A stretch of DNA of 64,000 nt. Source: Mayfieldus sp963781495 (GTDB taxonomy: Bacteria > Actinomycetota > Thermoleophilia > Solirubrobacterales > 70-9). Of the stretch, positions 62,989-64,000 are shown one piece after another. Position numbers and translations under genes: made by a program. Every line of letters starts with the position of its first letter. Positions within the stretch are counted from its first letter, which is position 1. The notes below the pieces were generated by a model, which saw nothing but the letters and a program-made list of their open reading frames with translations, was not told where the DNA came from and ran no database searches. The stretch covers positions 1,612,001-1,676,000 of the forward strand of contig CAWAFX010000002.1 of the NCBI GenBank assembly GCA_963781495.1, written 5' to 3'.

Positions 62989-63612
62989 TCAGTCCGTCGT
63001 CGCGTAGGGATCGCCGAGCTCGCGGCCGCCGAGCCAGGCGTCGCCACGCCTGTACAGGCGCTCCACTTCGGGTCCGGTGAGACCCGGCATGTCGGGTTTG
63101 ACGTCATAGCCGATTCCACTCTGCAGATAGGCCAGGTGTCGGTACCCGGGCGGAAAGCGATCGAGTCGCTCGCGGTCGAGGACGAGGTCCGCCGCCGGGT
63201 CGACGGGGTCGAGCCGGTCCTTCTCGTAGATCGGCTGTCGCAGGACTATCCCCCAGCTTCCCCGGCGGCGCTCGAGGAAGTCATAGAAGCGCCCGGTGCA
63301 GGTCACGTCGCAGAGCACGTCCTCCACCTCCGCCCGCTGGGAGATCGTCATCTTCGTCTGCGCGATGGCCCGCTCGCCGGCAAGGTCGATCGTGGTTCCG
63401 CCGAGGAAATGGAGGATGTTGACCCCGCGCTCCAACCCTTCGCGGCTGACCCGGATGAAATCCGCCGCCGGGCCCTGGAACCAGGTCGCCATCATCACCG
63501 CGTCGTCGTGCCAGACCGTCGCGAAGCGCTCCCAGTCGCCGGCGTCGCGCCAGAGGGCCCAGTTCTCGACCAGGTCGCGGATCAGCGCCCGGTCGTCGGC
63601 TTCGGAGCCCAT
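62989..63612 (-). CDS. SnoaL-like (NTF2-fold) enzyme-like protein
   Basis: 207 residues from ATG 63612, which overlaps the stop of the upstream intradiol dioxygenase by 1 nt (TGATG), so the genes are coupled. 'RALIRDLVENWALWRDAGDW', 'FATVWHDDAVMMATWFQGPA' fit SnoaL/ring-hydroxylating-small-subunit-like folds. The C-terminal 'YRRGDAWLGGRE' is extra. Its partner is a ring-cleavage enzyme, so a role in aromatic catabolism is plausible. Confidence 0.75.
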   Translation of the reverse strand: MGSEADDRALIRDLVENWALWRDAGDWERFATVWHDDAVMMATWFQGPAADFIRVSREGLERGVNILHFLGGTTIDLAGERAIAQTKMTISQRAEVEDVLCDVTCTGRFYDFLERRRGSWGIVLRQPIYEKDRLDPVDPAADLVLDRERLDRFPPGYRHLAYLQSGIGYDVKPDMPGLTGPEVERLYRRGDAWLGGRELGDPYATTD

Positions 63613-64000
63613 CAGGCGACCCCGGTGCCGGCCGGCGGCTGCTCCTCGCCCGGCACGAGCACGAGGTCGTTCTCCAGCGAGACCCATTCCCCGGCGACGC
63701 CGGGCGGAGGATCCGGCTCGTCCGCGGCGTGCTCGGTGAAGCGGCGCAGCAGCGAGGGCTTGACGGCGAAGACGGTGTCCGAGTCCACGTACTCGCTCTC
63801 GGCGTCGAAGACGTGGGTGGTGACGGTGCGGTGGCCGGGGGCGCGGATGATCATGTGGATGTGGGCCGGGCGCCAGGGATGGCGGCCGCTTGCCGCCAGC
63901 ATCCGGCCGACCGGGCCGTCGTCGGGGATCGGGTAGGGGACCGGCCGCACCGCGAGGAACGCGTAGCTGCCGTCCTCGCGGGCGGTGTAGCGCCCCCGCA
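63612..64000 (-). CDS. Intradiol ring-cleavage dioxygenase, C-terminal part
   Basis: 129 residues are visible; the gene continues past the right edge. 'RPVPYPIPDDGPVGRM' contains the Tyr iron ligand and 'WRPAHIHMIIRAPGH' the two His, the Fe3+ site of catechol or hydroxyquinol 1,2-dioxygenases. 'TTHVFDAESEYVDSDTVFAV' follows, normal for the family. Ring cleavage of catechol-type substrates between the hydroxyl carbons. An in-frame GTG at 63950 is not the true start, because 'RYTAREDGSYAFLAV' upstream is part of the fold. Confidence 0.9.
   Translation of the reverse strand, partial: RGRYTAREDGSYAFLAVRPVPYPIPDDGPVGRMLAASGRHPWRPAHIHMIIRAPGHRTVTTHVFDAESEYVDSDTVFAVKPSLLRRFTEHAADEPDPPPGVAGEWVSLENDLVLVPGEEQPPAGTGVA

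Overview
This window is chromosomal DNA from a high-GC bacterium, most likely an actinobacterium of the Thermoleophilia (Solirubrobacterales type). The assignment is inferred from strongly GC-biased codon use, many GTG starts, frequent leaderless genes with a TANNNT -10 box 5-9 nt before the start codon, and the mix of genes: CarD, DisA, ClpC, WS/DGAT acyltransferases, LVIVD/RTX secreted proteins, DUF2294 proteins and PHP phosphatase. I see no rRNA, tRNA, CRISPR array, insertion sequence or phage gene.

Layout. 1-6.7 kb: end of a ZIP-like transporter, an SCP2-like protein, a probable structured RNA, a MerR-HTH/class III cyclase, tilS-hpt-ftsH, and a fluoride riboswitch in front of crcB. 7-12.6 kb: diguanylate cyclase, folP-folB-folK, a GST-like protein, coaX-dus. 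12.6-17.4 kb: secreted and envelope genes, including an MBOAT/SGNH O-acylation pair. 17.5-24.1 kb: greA, lysS, a phasin-like protein, clpC. 24-33.2 kb: accessory metabolism and secreted proteins (LVIVD-RTX, P450, flavin oxidase, WS/DGAT, ACT protein). 33.5-35.4 kb: typA/bipA broken by three single-base insertions. 35.4-46.9 kb: accessory region with a seven-repeat propeller, a GNAT-AAA+ fusion flanked by hairpin repeats, a 33-aa membrane peptide, VOC and DUF2294 proteins, a MEDS-ATPase sensor, a PadR operon and a CocE-like hydrolase. 47-57 kb: radA, a second WS/DGAT, a GAF-GGDEF protein, disA-carD-ispD, PHP phosphatase, ispF. 57-64 kb: lipid and acyl metabolism (acyl-CoA ligase, LPLAT, SCP2-hydrolase) and the end of an intradiol dioxygenase.

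How the genes fit together. The housekeeping part covers folate, CoA and isoprenoid precursors, tRNA modification and charging, proteostasis (ftsH, clpC), recombination (radA) and transcription (greA, carD). Three second-messenger systems appear: a class III nucleotide cyclase, two GGDEF proteins and DisA (c-di-AMP). Acyl-CoA ligase, LPLAT, two WS/DGATs and a phasin-like protein suggest neutral-lipid or polyester storage.

The strongest items for follow-up are the promoter-to-terminator RNA at 807-998, the GNAT-AAA+ locus with its repeats, several CDS without canonical start codons (tilS, DUF1697, ispD, MBOAT and the gene at 29421), and the multiply frameshifted typA. The last two groups may be real biology or local sequence errors.
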